Origin: Buxus sempervirens
Lineage: Eukaryota > Streptophyta > Magnoliopsida > Buxales > Buxaceae
NCBI GenBank assembly: GCA_947561395.2
Contig: OX387183.1
Location: forward strand, 44,634,890-44,698,889
Length of the DNA stretch: 64,000 bases
Direction of reading: 5' to 3'
The notes beneath the pieces are model-generated. The model had not been told where the DNA came from. It did no database searches and saw only the letters and a list, made by a program, of their open reading frames with translations. Position 1 is the first letter of the stretch. Every line of letters begins with the position of its first letter. Below are positions 22,778 through 33,923 of this stretch, one piece after another. Both the position numbers and the translations under genes were made by a program.

Positions 22778-24405
22778 GCATGGGATATTTTGGAAACAAC
22801 ACATGAAGGTACTGCAACTGTCAAGAACTCAAAACTCCACTTGTTGACCACAAGGTTTGAAGAAATCAGAATGAAGGATGATGAAAGCTTCGATGTGTTC
22901 TATGCAAAATTGAATGATATTGTGAACTCTAGCTTTAATTTAGGTGAAGAAATTCCTGAACATAGGGTAGTTCAAAAAATTCTCAAATCCTTACTTGAAA
23001 GGTTCAGATCAAAAGTTACTGCAATTGAGGAAAGTAAGAATGTGAATCAAATGAAAGTAGAAGATCTTGTAGGGTCTCTTCAAACATATGAACTTACTTT
23101 TCCCTCATCTAAAAAGCACAAGTCAATTGCTTTAAAAACTATTGATGAAAGGATTTGTGAACGTACTGATGAGGATTCCTTGGATGATGAAGATGTGACT
23201 TTGGTTGTCAAAGAATTTAAGAAATTCTTTAGACCTAGAAGAGGCAATAAGGGTAAACTTTCTAGGAATCTGGAAAAATCCAAATGAAATTCTTGTGGAA
23301 AAATGAGGAACTTTGATGATTAGGAGACTAAAGACATTGTTAAAAAATCTTCAATTATCAAGTGTCATGAATGTGGAGGCATTGATCATGTAAGGAGAGA
23401 GTGTCCTACCTACTTGAAAAGGAATAAAGGAAAGGCCATGAATGCTTCTTTGAGTGATGATGAATCTAAATTTAATAATCAAAGTTATGAAGAGTCTCGA
23501 GACACTAAAGTAAATTATATGGCTTTTGTCTCTTCCATAAAGAGTAATAATAAATCAGATCATGAGAAATTGGAGTATTCAAATTCTGATCAAATTTTAA
23601 CTGAGTCATATGATGAATCAAGTTTACAGTTAGCATATGATAAGCTCTTTAGAACTAGTTTGAAACAAGAAAAGATCAATAAGATTAATTTCAGGAAACT
23701 AAATGAGATTGACCTTGAAAAACAGAAACTAACTGTAGAACTTGATGGGTCTAGGGTAGAGATAGAAAGGCTTAAAAAAGTCAATGAATCCCTGGAGTGA
23801 CATGTTAAGGATTTAGAGAGTGAATTAGAGAAAACCAAAGCAAGTCTTCTTTCATTCTCTAGTGGAAAATAGAGACTAGACCATTTGTTAGGTATAGGAA
23901 AATCTGTTGGAAATAAAAAGGGTCTAGGTTTTTCTGAGTTTGATACACCTGGTGTAGGATCTTCCAAGACTGTCTTTGTAGTGCTTCTTCCACAAACAAA
24001 AAGGTTAATGAAGTTAACCCAGCAGTCCAACTTAAGGTTTAGAACCGAAATTCTGAGTTTAGAAAGCTAAAAGGAAAGTCTACATCTATATTTGTCCCTA
24101 CTTGTTTTCATTGTGGTAGGATAGGTCATACCCAACCAAATTTTTTCAACTATAAAGGACAAGTGAATAATTCTTATAGAAAGAGTCCTAGGAGAAACAA
24201 TGATTTGTTGTCTAGTCAAGTTCATGCTCTTACATTTCAAACTAGACTCCTAAGTGAGAAACTAGCAAATTTGACAAAGACACTTGCCAAAACTAGAAAC
24301 ATTTGGGTGAAAAAGAGTGAATTAGTTGATCTTTCCACAAAGCCTTTGGACTCCCTTAGATTTGAGCCTCTTAGAAAAGTAGTTGATGTTTGTCCTTTTT
24401 CTTGA
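22778..24405 (+). pseudogene. broken gag of a SIRE-like copia element
   Basis: The first part has the copia gag (UBN2-type) pattern: ETTHEGTATVKNSKLHLLT, then FEEIRMKDDESFDVFYAKLN, then KILKSLLERFRSKVTAIEES, then LVGSLQTYEL. A zinc knuckle of the form CHECGGIDHVRREC lies near 23370. It is followed by an acidic, serine-rich and coiled-coil part (KLNEIDLEKQKLTVELDG), and a second CxxC-type finger (CFHCGRIGHTQPNFF) near 24110. Such long gags with a coiled coil are known from SIRE elements. The reading frame is broken at about five places. The host function is none. Confidence 0.8.
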
Positions 24406-26374
24406 GTATTCTCTTGTATTTCTCTTAGGTCAGGTTTTTTTTTTTTTTTTGTGTTTTATTTAAAAAAAAAAAAGAGGAAGGAGATCATAGTTTTGAGAAT
24501 ATGAATTAGCTTTGAGGTTCGAGATTGGAATTCCCTAATATAAATTGAGATGTGATCTGTTTTGATTTTTCTTTTTGTTTCAAAATGGTGATTGAGTAAT
24601 TTTGATTATATTTTGTGTTATTTTGCACTTGCACTCATATTAGCTTTTATTGAAATTGGTGGACTTGTGTGAGTCTAGAGAGGGCAGCCATGAGTGTATG
24701 GAATTGACTTATGAGTTGATTTGACCTTGAACTAGATGACCTACATTTCACTAACTTCCCTTAGTAATTTAAAACACAAAAAAGATTATTTCAAAAGTGA
24801 TAAAAAAATTTATTTCAAAAGTAAAAGAAAAAAAAGGAAAAAGGTTTATTACAAAAGTGATAAAAAATAGGTGATGAAAAAAAAAGTGAGCTTGATGACA
24901 GGGGGAATGCAAAAAGAATAGTGACAATCAAGTGTATAGGTCCTAGTGGCATTGGTTTTGACTTTCAATTCATGAGAAAATGTTTCAGTACATGATTGAC
25001 TTCATCTCAAAACCTAAACTTTGCTCATAGTATTTTTGTACTTTTCTAAAGCAATAGTGATTCACTCCACGGTTAGCACTCAGTATGATCCAAATTGCTT
25101 TTCATATTTTGAAATTTTATGAATAATTAACTAAGATCACCTTGATTTATTTTGAGAATTTCTGTATTTTTTATCTCTTAGTTTGTGTATTATTCTCATA
25201 ACTACATTTTCTTTCAATTTGTAGATTATTTTTGTAAATGACTTTGTTCTGTTTTGGGGATAATGGTTTTTAAGTTTGTCCAGAGTTTTTGGGGAGCTTG
25301 TGCATCGTTTCCTATACTCAGATATCAAGAAACCCAAGAGTGATGAGTTTGGGAAGTTTTCTGTGAGCTTGAGCATCAGTTTTAACCCTCAACTCTGTAG
25401 GAAACCCAAGAGTTGCGAGTTTGGAAAGAGTTCTTTTAGCTTGAGCGTCGGTTTAACTGCACTTTTATGTAGGCAACCCGAGAGTGGCGAGTTTGACAAG
25501 AATTCGGTCAACTCAAGCATCAAAGTGTTTCGTTATTTAAAGAAAGAAATTTGAGAGTGAAGTTTTTCCGGATATTTACGTGGTGAACCAGAAGTGAAAA
25601 GGAAATCTAAGGGTGAAGTTTTTCTCGAGTTTTGCGTAAGCTCAAGCACCAAAGTGTTTTAAGTTCATTCTTTTCTCTTTATCTGTTTCTCTTCTTCTTC
25701 GAATTGTATGTTCATGAGTTCCTAAAATCTCTCATCTCATAGTTCTTGCCTAGATCCATTCTTCTTCTGTAATAACTTTGCAAGATTAAGGTAAGCATCT
25801 CATATTTTTTGAAACAAAAAAAAGATGATTAGATTTTCATGATAAGGATGAGGATGCTTTTGAGGATGATGATAATTAGAATTTCATGATAGTGGAGTCC
25901 TTCCTTCTTTTTCATTCGTGACAAAAAGGGGGAGATTTTTTTGTATAGGAAGAGTTATTTTGCTTAGGAGGAGTTCTCTTATACCATTTTCATTATTTTG
26001 TTTAGGGGGAGCTATTTTATGATGTTATACTATGTTGATGTCCACATTTTCATGCTGTTGATGCTATTGATAGATGTTAATTTCTCACTGTTATGTTCTA
26101 CTACATTCATTTGTATATATCTCAAAGTATGTGTGAGCTATTGTTTTTGCAATTATATGTGAGAAATTGTTTTTACAGGTTACAGGTATCTTGACCTTGA
26201 GACAGGTTGGTAGTGTGTCATTTTTTTTTATTGTTTTTGAGAGAATAAAATTAAGCTTATCTTGGTGGTTCAATAAGCTTGTTTTATTACTTTCTTTTCT
26301 TCTGTAATTTGTGTTATAGAGTAGGTTTTTTCACTGAATGCCAAAGGGGGAGATTTTTAGTTTTATATTATTTA
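24406..26374 (+). other. noncoding 3' part of the copia element
   Basis: No credible gene is present. Three to four diverged units of about 85-110 bp lie at 25290-25660. Each carries ACCCRAGAGTG-GAGTTTG and AGCTTGAGC or CTCAAGCA landmarks. GGGGGAG purine tracts occur near 25928, 26003 and 26345, and only the last directly precedes the LTR. Confidence 0.6.
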
Positions 26375-27083
26375 TGTTGGCATTATCCTTGAACAAAAGA
26401 AGGTTAATAATGTCAATTCAAAATCAAATTAGTTTGATCCTATTTTTTCTCCTTTAAGAGATATCCTTCTTATCTCTTTTTGAAAAGGAATAAAAGAAGG
26501 GGGGCAAACATTTGGAGATCTAGAGAGGCTGGTAGAGATTTTTGGGTCTTTATTTTAAAGAAGAAAGGATCTCTCGTGTGATGGTTTTGTTGAAGATTGA
26601 TTGTCCAAATCCATGAACCATTGTTGTTCATTTACTTGTAACCTGAGAAATCCATCAAAGTTCTGTTTGAGGTTACATTGTTGGACTCCAATTGTTGAAC
26701 AAGGTTTGTTCGTCTCCACAAGAAAGGATCCAGAAGTTCTGGAGTTGCTGAAGCTTGCTGATCTGAAGAGGTTCTTCAGTGTAGTCAAGGGTGTCATAGT
26801 CAACAAGAGTCCTTGTCTAGTCTGACCCACTAGTTGTAAGTTCTTTTCTTTCATAGTGGATGTTTCGGGCGGTGCCTATAGCTCAGAGGGTTTTTACTTT
26901 GAAGAGTTTTTTAAGAGTTTTTCCCTTCATCAACAAAATTGTTGTGTTTATGTTTTAAATTTTCTGCAAGTAATTTTGTTTATATGATTCATCTAGATTT
27001 TTGTTTCGACGTTTGGTTGAAACACAAAATTCCGCAAATACACCTATTCAACCCCCTTTCTAGGTGTTTATAGGGTCTAAACA
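26375..27083 (+). repeat. 3' LTR of the SIRE-like copia element
   Basis: It starts TGTTGGCATTATCC and ends near TAGGGTCTAAACA. Near its end it carries TTCCGCAAATACACCTATTCAACCCCC, split here as TTCCGCAAATACACC plus TATTCAACCCCC, a pattern I associate with SIRE-type LTR ends. A polypurine tract lies about 22 bp upstream. The exact right end is uncertain by a few bases. Confidence 0.65.
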
Positions 27084-27119
27084 TTTCTTTTAGTTTTTGG
27101 AAATAAGTGACGAAAAAAA

Positions 27120-27655
27120 CCTGTTTGGTAGCATTTAATAAACTCAATTATGATTTTAAAATTCATTAAAATGAGTTTGGTAAAGTTTTTAGAAAAAATT
27201 TACAAATATCGTAGTTGTGTTTGTTATTGTTATGGTAATAATAATGATACTGATGATGTTGACAGTTAGTGCAATGGTCATGGTGGAAGAGGTGGTGATG
27301 GTGATTGTTGTAGAAGTGTTAGAGATGATGGTCGTGATTATGGTGCTGGTGATGGTGGTGGTACGTGGTGGGAGTGTAGGAGTTGGTATTGTAGTTTTGG
27401 TGTTACTATTGATGGTGGCGATGGAGGCAATGAAAAATAAAGGCATGAGTGATTTGCTTAACCAAATAATAATTGAGATGCCATCAAAAAAATTTTAAAA
27501 CTATTCTCTCTTTTCAAAATGTGAAATTTTCAGCTTCTAAAAACAGCAATGCTTTTGGATTGGTTTTTTTAAGACACTATTTGAAAATTGTACTCACCAA
27601 ACAAGATTTTGAGTTTTTTTATTTTCAAAGACGTTATCAAACAACCTCTAAGGCA
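27120..27655. repeat. possible MITE-like repeat with inverted ends and a GTGATG-rich core
   Basis: The left end (ACCTGTTTGGTAGC) and the reverse complement of the right end (GAGGTTGTTTGATAACG) are similar. A second inverted pair, GAGTTTGGTAAAG and CTTGTTTGGTGAG, lies just inside. The core at 27210-27430 is a degenerate GTGATGGTGG-type low-complexity stretch with overlapping open frames on both strands, which I treat as repeat, not genes. A target duplication was not identified. Confidence 0.35.
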
Positions 27656-27659
27656 CATG

Positions 27660-29600
27660 ATGTGGTGTGTGCCTTTGGGATGATTAATTTTGTATATAAA
27701 CTATAGTAAACGGGAATCTATTTTATTTAAAAGTTTCAATAGTAAACTTATCTTATTTTTAAATATTCTTAGAAACTAAGATGTATTTGTAAATACTTGA
27801 AATTTATGAGCCTTTATTAAATTTTAGTTTATCCGGTAAAGTATGGTTGAAACCTAATTTTGCTTGAAGTGAAGCAAAATGCATATATTTCTCAATTTTT
27901 CTCGTGGATCACTATTTTCGCATCATATCTTCAATAATAAGATGTGCAATGTGCAACGTTGGGAGGAAAAAATGTAAAGTAATTAATCCAAAGATATGAA
28001 AATTTTCAAACAAAAATTATTGTAACATTTCATGTTGAGTAAAATAAAACGGTGGGGGAAATGTTGGAGAAAAAAGAAATGCAAAGGAGGAAAAAAAGTG
28101 AACAAGTCTTATATTAGATATAAAATTGTATATGTTGTGTTCATTGGAATTATCTGTCTGCATATACAAGAAGTTTGTGATCCGTACATCCGGAAAGGAG
28201 GGACAAAAAGGATAAGAAATTAAACCGAAGAAAAGTCTGGCTTTTATAAATTAATTAATGGATACTCGCGAAAAATTTTCATAATTTTTTTAAAACATGG
28301 CGTGTACTGTGTAGTAAGCGAATTCATGTGTTTCATGTGATGTAGGATTTGTATATTTTTTTTCCCTCCTTCGCTGGAAGTCCGGATTGGTGCTCAAGAA
28401 TCCAAAATTAGGGTTTTAAGAACTGAAATCAAAACTTGAGCTTGGAGGGGCCAATACAGATCGAACTTGGTTTAAAAAGCTATGGAGTCACGAAATACTG
28501 AACCGGAACCATCGAAATTGATAGCGTTGACTTGTTTTCTGATGGTATCAGTCTAACCCAATATTATTATGAATAGGGTGGATTTCGGAATGATAAAATG
28601 TCATTAATGTGTCACTATTGAGATTATTAATTATTGAGTTCATTTACACTGCCCAACAGCCAGTTACCACATTAAGAAGTAGTTATTTCTCTCCTTAATT
28701 AGAAAGTTAAAAAATTTTACCCTTTTTATTGTAGTTCTTAGCTAATGTGGGAACAAACTGTTAGGTACTATCAAATCTCTTTTACTGGCTTGACAGTAGA
28801 TAATCTCAATCAAAATATCTTGAAACAAATTATATAAACACCAAATGCACTAATGAGTTGCAGAATTTTTTTTTTTTGTTTCTTTTGATGAGAATTTTAA
28901 TCTTCAGAGGAAAGAAATCCTCTCTCCTATGTGCATATGATATTGCACACAACTCCTATGTACATCCATTTGTTAGTGCTAGCTGTATCAACAACTAACT
29001 ACTAACATTTTAATACCCAAAATGCCCTCAATTCTCTTTCTAATTCTCTATGCACATAGTGTGTGCATTAATTATTGAAAAGAAAATAAACTGTCTATGG
29101 TCAGTTTTGTCTGGGCCTTGGACCTAGCAGCACTAGGTTGCTATTGGCAATAATGCGTCATATATGGCCATGGGAACGGAAATTGTCTCCTTACAAGATG
29201 TTTTGTCTACGATGTGTTGGTGTCTTGGTGATGTGGGGCAATTTAAACGTACAGTAAGTGGAACCCAACTTAAAGTGCATCTTATTAACTAATCAATATT
29301 TCAAAAGCCGCTAGTGAAGTTTCGTCAAAAAGAGAGACTAATGGACCGTTCCATCAGTTTCACACATACGGCAGCATTTTTATTGACCAGGTGTTCATAT
29401 CACTTTATTGATTCTGTCGCTTCAAACATATGAAGGGAAAAACAAAATATTATTAGAAAACGCTTTCTTCTCACTTTTTTTCCCTTTTTTTTACATTCCT
29501 TTTAATTAAACGTCCTTTTTTCCTTTAGATGTCTTTGATCAAAAAGAACCCATAAGATTAAAAAAAGACAGAGAGGAGCGAAAAAAAGAGAGGAGATATT
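27660..29600. other. AT-rich intergenic DNA, no gene seen
   Basis: No domain-bearing open frame, RNA gene or clear repeat was recognised. Short frames such as 28032-28223 are lysine-rich by base composition. Confidence 0.6.
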
Positions 29601-30105
29601 CACAATCTACCCCTTGAGGTTTAAGTCAATCCATCCCACCGTCATCCTTGAGATTTTTGAAATACAAGTTTACCACCTTAAGGTTTTGTTGTGTGTAATA
29701 CTCCTCCTTTTAGAGGTTTGACCATTAAAAATTTTAACATTATTGATGAGATGGCAATACAAAAACATATATGTTGATAATTTTGCCCCCACAACATTTT
29801 TGGTACTCAAGGAATAAATAAAGCTTTTTACTTTTAAATGTATATGGGTGGGGAAAATTAATTTTTCAATTACTAATATTTTATTAGTTATGATTTTAAG
29901 CATTAAACCTCTAGAAGGGGAAATTTTTACACACAAAAAACCTCAGGTGGTAAATTGTTATTTTAAAAATTTCGAGGAAGTCGATAAATCTAATATTTTC
30001 TTAGTTATGATTTTAAATGTCAATCCTCTAGAAGGGGAAATTTAACTACAAAACACTTCAAGGAGGAAAGTGGATTGTCAAAAACCTCAAGGGCGTATGC
30101 TGTAA
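29601..30105. mobile_element. MITE-like foldback element
   Basis: The left end (CTACCCCTTGAGGTTTAAGT then CAATCCA) matches the reverse complement of the right end (TACGCCCTTGAGGTTTTTGA then CAATCCA), giving imperfect terminal inverted repeats of about 38 bp flanked by ATATT-like sequence on both sides. Inside, a segment with TTAGTTATGATTTTAA and CCTCTAGAAGGGGAAATTT occurs twice (about 29880-29930 and 30000-30045). A matching inverted form lies near 29700. Plants carry many short nonautonomous elements beginning with CCCTTGAGGTTT. The superfamily is not determined. Confidence 0.6.
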
Positions 30106-31062
30106 ATATTTTAAAAGAAAATGATACTTGTTCACGTAATAGTATGGACTCGTCCTTTAAAAACATTTTCATTAATTGAAAACAATTAACACATCCTTTA
30201 ATAAAAATAGAATCCTATTGTTGCATAAAATGCCCATCAAAGTTTTCCTTTTAAAATTAAGTGAACAATAAAAAGGGAATGCAAGTATTACTTCAATTTC
30301 CTTTCCACATTGTTTCCTATACCAACCATAACTTAAACTCTTGTACCTCTTTTAATTTCTATATGTTATTGATACTAGAAGTGCAGCACGAGTATTACTC
30401 AAAGTGACAAATCCTGCCCCCATAACAAAAATGTCACAATAACGCATTGCGATCTTGTCTTGGGAAAAGGTAGTTTTGTTTTTAACACATTCTCATCGAA
30501 CTCGGAACAGGCCTCAACCCGTAACCATTCATGCGACGCCACCTTAGCCAAATCGTGCTTTCATTGTCACGTCATGACGAAAGGCAGAAACCATACAGCG
30601 TTAACGTTACGGGGTTCTTTTAAAACAAAACTAATTTTTTATTTGGTGCGACAGTCGAAGCCTGCGCCTCAACTGTCGGACCCGCGTACTGGTTTGACGT
30701 TACTCCCTTCCCTTGCAGAAGTGCAGAACCCATGACTTCCAAACATCCTCCCCTCTTCCTCTCTGTAAATCGACGTTGCTCCTTGCTCTCTGCAAATCGA
30801 CGAAAATTCGAGAAGGTCATGCTTGCAACTGCTTCTTTAAAATCAACTTAGATCTTATTAATGGCTGGCATAAGCACATGTTTTTGGGCAAGCGCCATTA
30901 AAGGACTACTCAACTACCTTCCCTTATGAGTGTGTGTCCACTTCTACACTACAATAGAATCTTTCTATCTTTTGTTCATTCATCAACTACCTTCCTTTAT
31001 TGCTCGAAATTGCCATGGAGGATTCGTTGCTGCTATAGCTTCATCTTGTACAACTTCAACTT
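30106..31062. other. intergenic DNA, no confident gene
   Basis: The open frame at 30460-30735 has no recognisable domain. Bases 30512-30612 form a diverged, inverted copy of the 125-bp unit found upstream of the PUP gene. The 21-mer TTGTTTTTAACACATTCTCAT, here near 30478, recurs near 33563, just after that unit. Confidence 0.5.
30512..30612 (-). repeat. inverted diverged copy of the 33275-33524 unit
   Basis: Read on the minus strand it runs AACGTTAACGC, then TTCGTCATGACGTGAC, then GGTTACGGGTTGAG, with nearly the same spacing as AACGTTAACGC, TGACGTGG and GGTTACGGGTTGAG in the 125-bp unit. Only short blocks are exact, so this is an old copy. Confidence 0.55.
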
Positions 31063-31397
31063 CGTTAATGATAGAAGCAATCGCTGCCTTGAAACTGGCA
31101 CAAGTTTTGAAGCTACTCCAAGGTGATCTTGAGGTAACCAAATGGGCGAGAATGCAGGTTACCGCTTTAGAAGAGTCTGATACAATGGATGATGAATCTT
31201 CTCTGCCTTCTAATATAAAGTCATATCTAAACCTAGCATTGCTTGACATCGAGGACGACTCACTCTCTGTCAGCAGCTTCAAGCAAAGCATCTCATTAGA
31301 GGACTATTTGCAAGGGATGTGGAGCTGTTCATCAAGCTTTGCCTTACTATATTTCTTGCATAATGGATATAAAACATTGTTCCGCGTGTGTATGTGA
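31063..31397 (+). CDS. unrecognised coding-like segment, possible exon or gene remnant
   Basis: An open frame contains MIEAIAALKLAQVLKLLQGD, then EVTKWARMQVTALEESD, then SYLNLALLDIEDDSLSVSSF, then SISLEDYLQG. Composition is protein-like, with amphipathic helix, acidic and serine-rich parts, unlike the random frames nearby. The frame is open upstream to 30930, but that part looks less protein-like. I do not recognise the family. It may be the last exon of a host gene or a remnant, since no convincing upstream exons or downstream conserved frame were seen and a solo LTR lies 220 bp downstream. Boundaries are approximate. No function is proposed. Confidence 0.35.
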
Positions 31398-31616
31398 TTC
31401 TTTTTGTACATTCTTTTGGTTTTGTTGCGATTTTCTGTCTTGTTTTTCACTTTCTCATAGATGGGTCTTGGACGAGAGGTTGTTTGCAGAATGTGTGCCC
31501 TCCTCCTTACCTTAGTGGTCATGACCCCATTTGTATGTCTGGTTTCCTTTGAGTCTTGTTCATGCTCACAAAGGGTGAGAAGTGAATTTGTAATCAAAAT
31601 GCTGAAACAGTATCTG

Positions 31617-32716
31617 TGTTTACACCCTATATAACCGACGAATAAGAGAAGGACACGTGGAGCCTAGGTGGCTTAGGTAGGCCACGACATCAAGGCACGT
31701 AGGCTTTGAATGGTTGAGCAAGCCACGTCAGCACGCATACAGAAGAATGCGGTTCGAGCCACGCAAGCCAATACGACAAAACCACAAATATCAGAAGATC
31801 GTGCCATCGGCCGTTCCAGAATAAAACTATTTTAAGATCATGGCCGGGCGGTTATCATTCTGAAACAGAGAACTGAAGATGACCAACCGCCATGAAGATC
31901 GTGCAAGAGTAGGACGTTGAGCAACCGTCAAGGATCAGCTATAAAAGGCACCAATTCAAAGAGCTCGAGGACACAATCCACACAACCGCAACCGGTTATT
32001 ATATTATTTTGATCATCCGTGATCCTTTATTCCCTCTAATACAGACGGATAAACTAGGACTTCTCTCACTGCTTCCAGTCGCAGTGACATCTTCGACCCC
32101 TTTTTACTCCGACTAACACCAGAATCCTGCCACCGGAGAGTAAGTTGAGGCCGCCCCTGACTCGCAGTTCTGTCTTTACAGAATCCCGAGCAGCCGGTTC
32201 CGAGACTCGCTTTGTTCACGCCAGGTGACTTGTGTATTTTCGGGCAAGCAGCAATCCAAGGTGAACCCCCTGAATTGGCTTTGTTAGCAGCCGCCCCCTT
32301 CCTCCTGCGCTTATACTCGATTACGGCTATAAGACCAGGACAGGCCGGTCCTGCGAGCCCTGTCAGTTTTCTTTTGTACTTTTTGTTTCCATTTCGAGGA
32401 TTATCTGTTGTCGCTTTCGGCTCGTCGGCCGATTTTATTATAAAAGGATTTGTGTGCCATTAGTTGCTTTCTCTTTCAAACACTTACAAGAACCCAAAAC
32501 GAAGACCGAACCCCTAGTCTTCATACCATCGCCTGACCAATTTTATTACAGGTGACTTGCAGTACGACTGAACCGATCCCGGTTCAGATTCGGAACAGGT
32601 GCCCGGGGTCAGGAATCGACTCAAAAATCATTGTATCAAACGATACTGGCACGCCCGCGTAGAAACACATCACCACCTTCGACACGTGTCCACACCGGCC
32701 CATTTTTGGAGCAACA
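31617..32716. mobile_element. solo LTR, 1.1 kb, with target duplication ATCTG
   Basis: The segment starts TGTTTACACC and ends GGAGCAACA, so it has TGTT/AACA inverted termini. It is flanked by a perfect 5-bp duplication ATCTG at 31612-31616 and 32717-32721. It is more GC-rich than its surroundings and has a TATA-like box (CTATAAAAGG) near 31941. No terminal repeat pair or internal coding region is present. The ending resembles Ty3/gypsy LTRs from memory, but the lineage is not determined. Open frames inside are not credible genes. Confidence 0.85.
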
Positions 32717-32721
32717 ATCTG

Positions 32722-33274
32722 TTAAGATGATAAAATGTAACCATTGCTCTATATGATATCTGTATAATGACAATAACAACACCTCACTTCTTCCCCTTTT
32801 GATTTTGACTATATTGCATCCATATTAACATCTTAGATTCTACTTTTCCATCATGTTTGTTGCTTAATCCGTTAAGATAAAAAAATGTATGAATCACTTC
32901 TTTGTATTCTATCTGTAGAAGGTAAAATGAAGCACCTAACTCCTTTCTTCCCTTTGTACTTTTGCAAATAATATTTTCATTAACACTTGAGATTCCATTT
33001 CTTCCTGACTATTTTTTCCCATCAACATAATGCGATCAATTTGGCTTCCAATTATCCCAAACACCATATTGGCAAGTCTATTCCCATGATAGAAACCGAG
33101 GCATGTGATTTACTCTGTGCTTGCTCGAGTTGTGTGTGTACAATAGAGAAGAGGAAGAGAAACAGTCGAGAGAGAGAGAAGCCAGTTGGGAGAGAGAAGC
33201 AGTTGGGGAAGACAGAAACGACAGAGAGGAAGAGAGGGCGTGCCAGTCGAGGCGCAGCCATCGACTATCGCGCC
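32722..33274. other. intergenic DNA with a GA-rich tract
   Basis: The tract at about 33145-33240 is dominated by GAGA, AGAGAAG and GGAAGAGA words on the plus strand. Open frames on both strands across it result from this composition. No gene was recognised. Confidence 0.5.
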
Positions 33275-33524
33275 TTAATAAAATATTCATATCTCCTCTT
33301 AAACGTTAACGCCTTTGGCACTGGGAGTTCGTTTGCTGACGTGGTTTGGCAGGTCAAATGACCTGACGTGTCGTTCAACCAGTGGTTACGGGTTGAGCAT
33401 TAATAAAATATTCATATCTCCTCTTAAACGTTAACGCCTTTGGCACTGGGAGTTCGTTTGCTGACGTGGTTTGGCAGGTCAAATGACCTGACGTGTCGTT
33501 CAACCAGTGGTTACGGGTTGAGCA
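33275..33524. repeat. exact 125-bp tandem duplication upstream of the PUP gene
   Basis: Two units (33275-33399 and 33400-33524) appear identical base for base. Each contains AACGTTAACGCC, TGACGTGG, a GTCAAATGACCTGACGTG stretch with TGACG-type motifs, and GGTTACGGGTTGAG. The second unit ends 399 bp before the PUP start codon. Identity of both copies implies a very recent duplication or conversion. Regulatory meaning is inference. Confidence 0.93.
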
Positions 33525-33739
33525 TTTTACGAGCCCGACCTTAGAGGATCCGAATGTCCTTGTTTTTAACACATTCTCATTGATACCGCGTATCATTAAA
33601 AAGAAACTCGATGGCGTTTCTCACAAACTGTTTCAATTTGAATGCGACTGCCTTTGTCCACATTGTTCAAAATGTAATGATATATAGGCCCCAGTCTTAA
33701 ACTAACTTCATAAACGCAGATCGCGAGCTTTCCGTGCTT

Positions 33740-33786
33740 CACGTGCAAATTTTTTTCTCCTTTTCCTTCCCCTCGCTCCTATAAAC
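33740..33786 (+). promoter_or_regulatory. candidate core promoter of the PUP gene
   Basis: A G-box-like CACGTG lies at 33740-33745 and a TATA-like box TATAAAC at 33780-33786, in the correct orientation. The box is 138 bp before the ATG, leaving room for a 5' leader of about 100 bp. This is sequence-based only. Confidence 0.5.
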
Positions 33787-33923
33787 TACACCCAATTCCC
33801 TGTTACAACAATCAATTCATCTCATCTCCCATCTCACTAAGACTTTCTTGGCATAGGGAGTGATAGGTTCTTGGCTTTCTATTTCATCGATCACTATATT
33901 TGCCGTTATAGACTTATAGTAAG

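Larger units (their letters stand above)
22778..27083 (+). mobile_element. broken Ty1/copia element, SIRE-like, without visible pol
   Basis: It contains a gag region (22778-24405), a noncoding stretch with tandem repeats (about 25290-25660), a polypurine tract AAAGGGGGAGA near 26343, and one LTR (26375-27083) starting TGTTGGCATTA. I recognise no protease, integrase or reverse transcriptase, and no 5' LTR. Gag-like frames in one order with two zinc knuckles and a coiled-coil part, together with GGGGGAGAT tracts before a TGTTGGCATTA LTR, fit the SIRE/Maximus lineage from memory. It is broken, with several breaks in gag, and is an older insertion. Confidence 0.75.

Noticed and set aside
27189-27498. 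Open frames on both strands encoding valine/methionine-rich or threonine/isoleucine-rich products
   Set aside because: They are products of a GTGATGGTGG-type low-complexity stretch, overlap on opposite strands, and have no domain.
31617-32716. Miniature element with two terminal direct repeats (TRIM)
   Set aside because: No repeated ends were found within the 1.1 kb. TG...CA ends plus one 5-bp duplication fit a solo LTR better.
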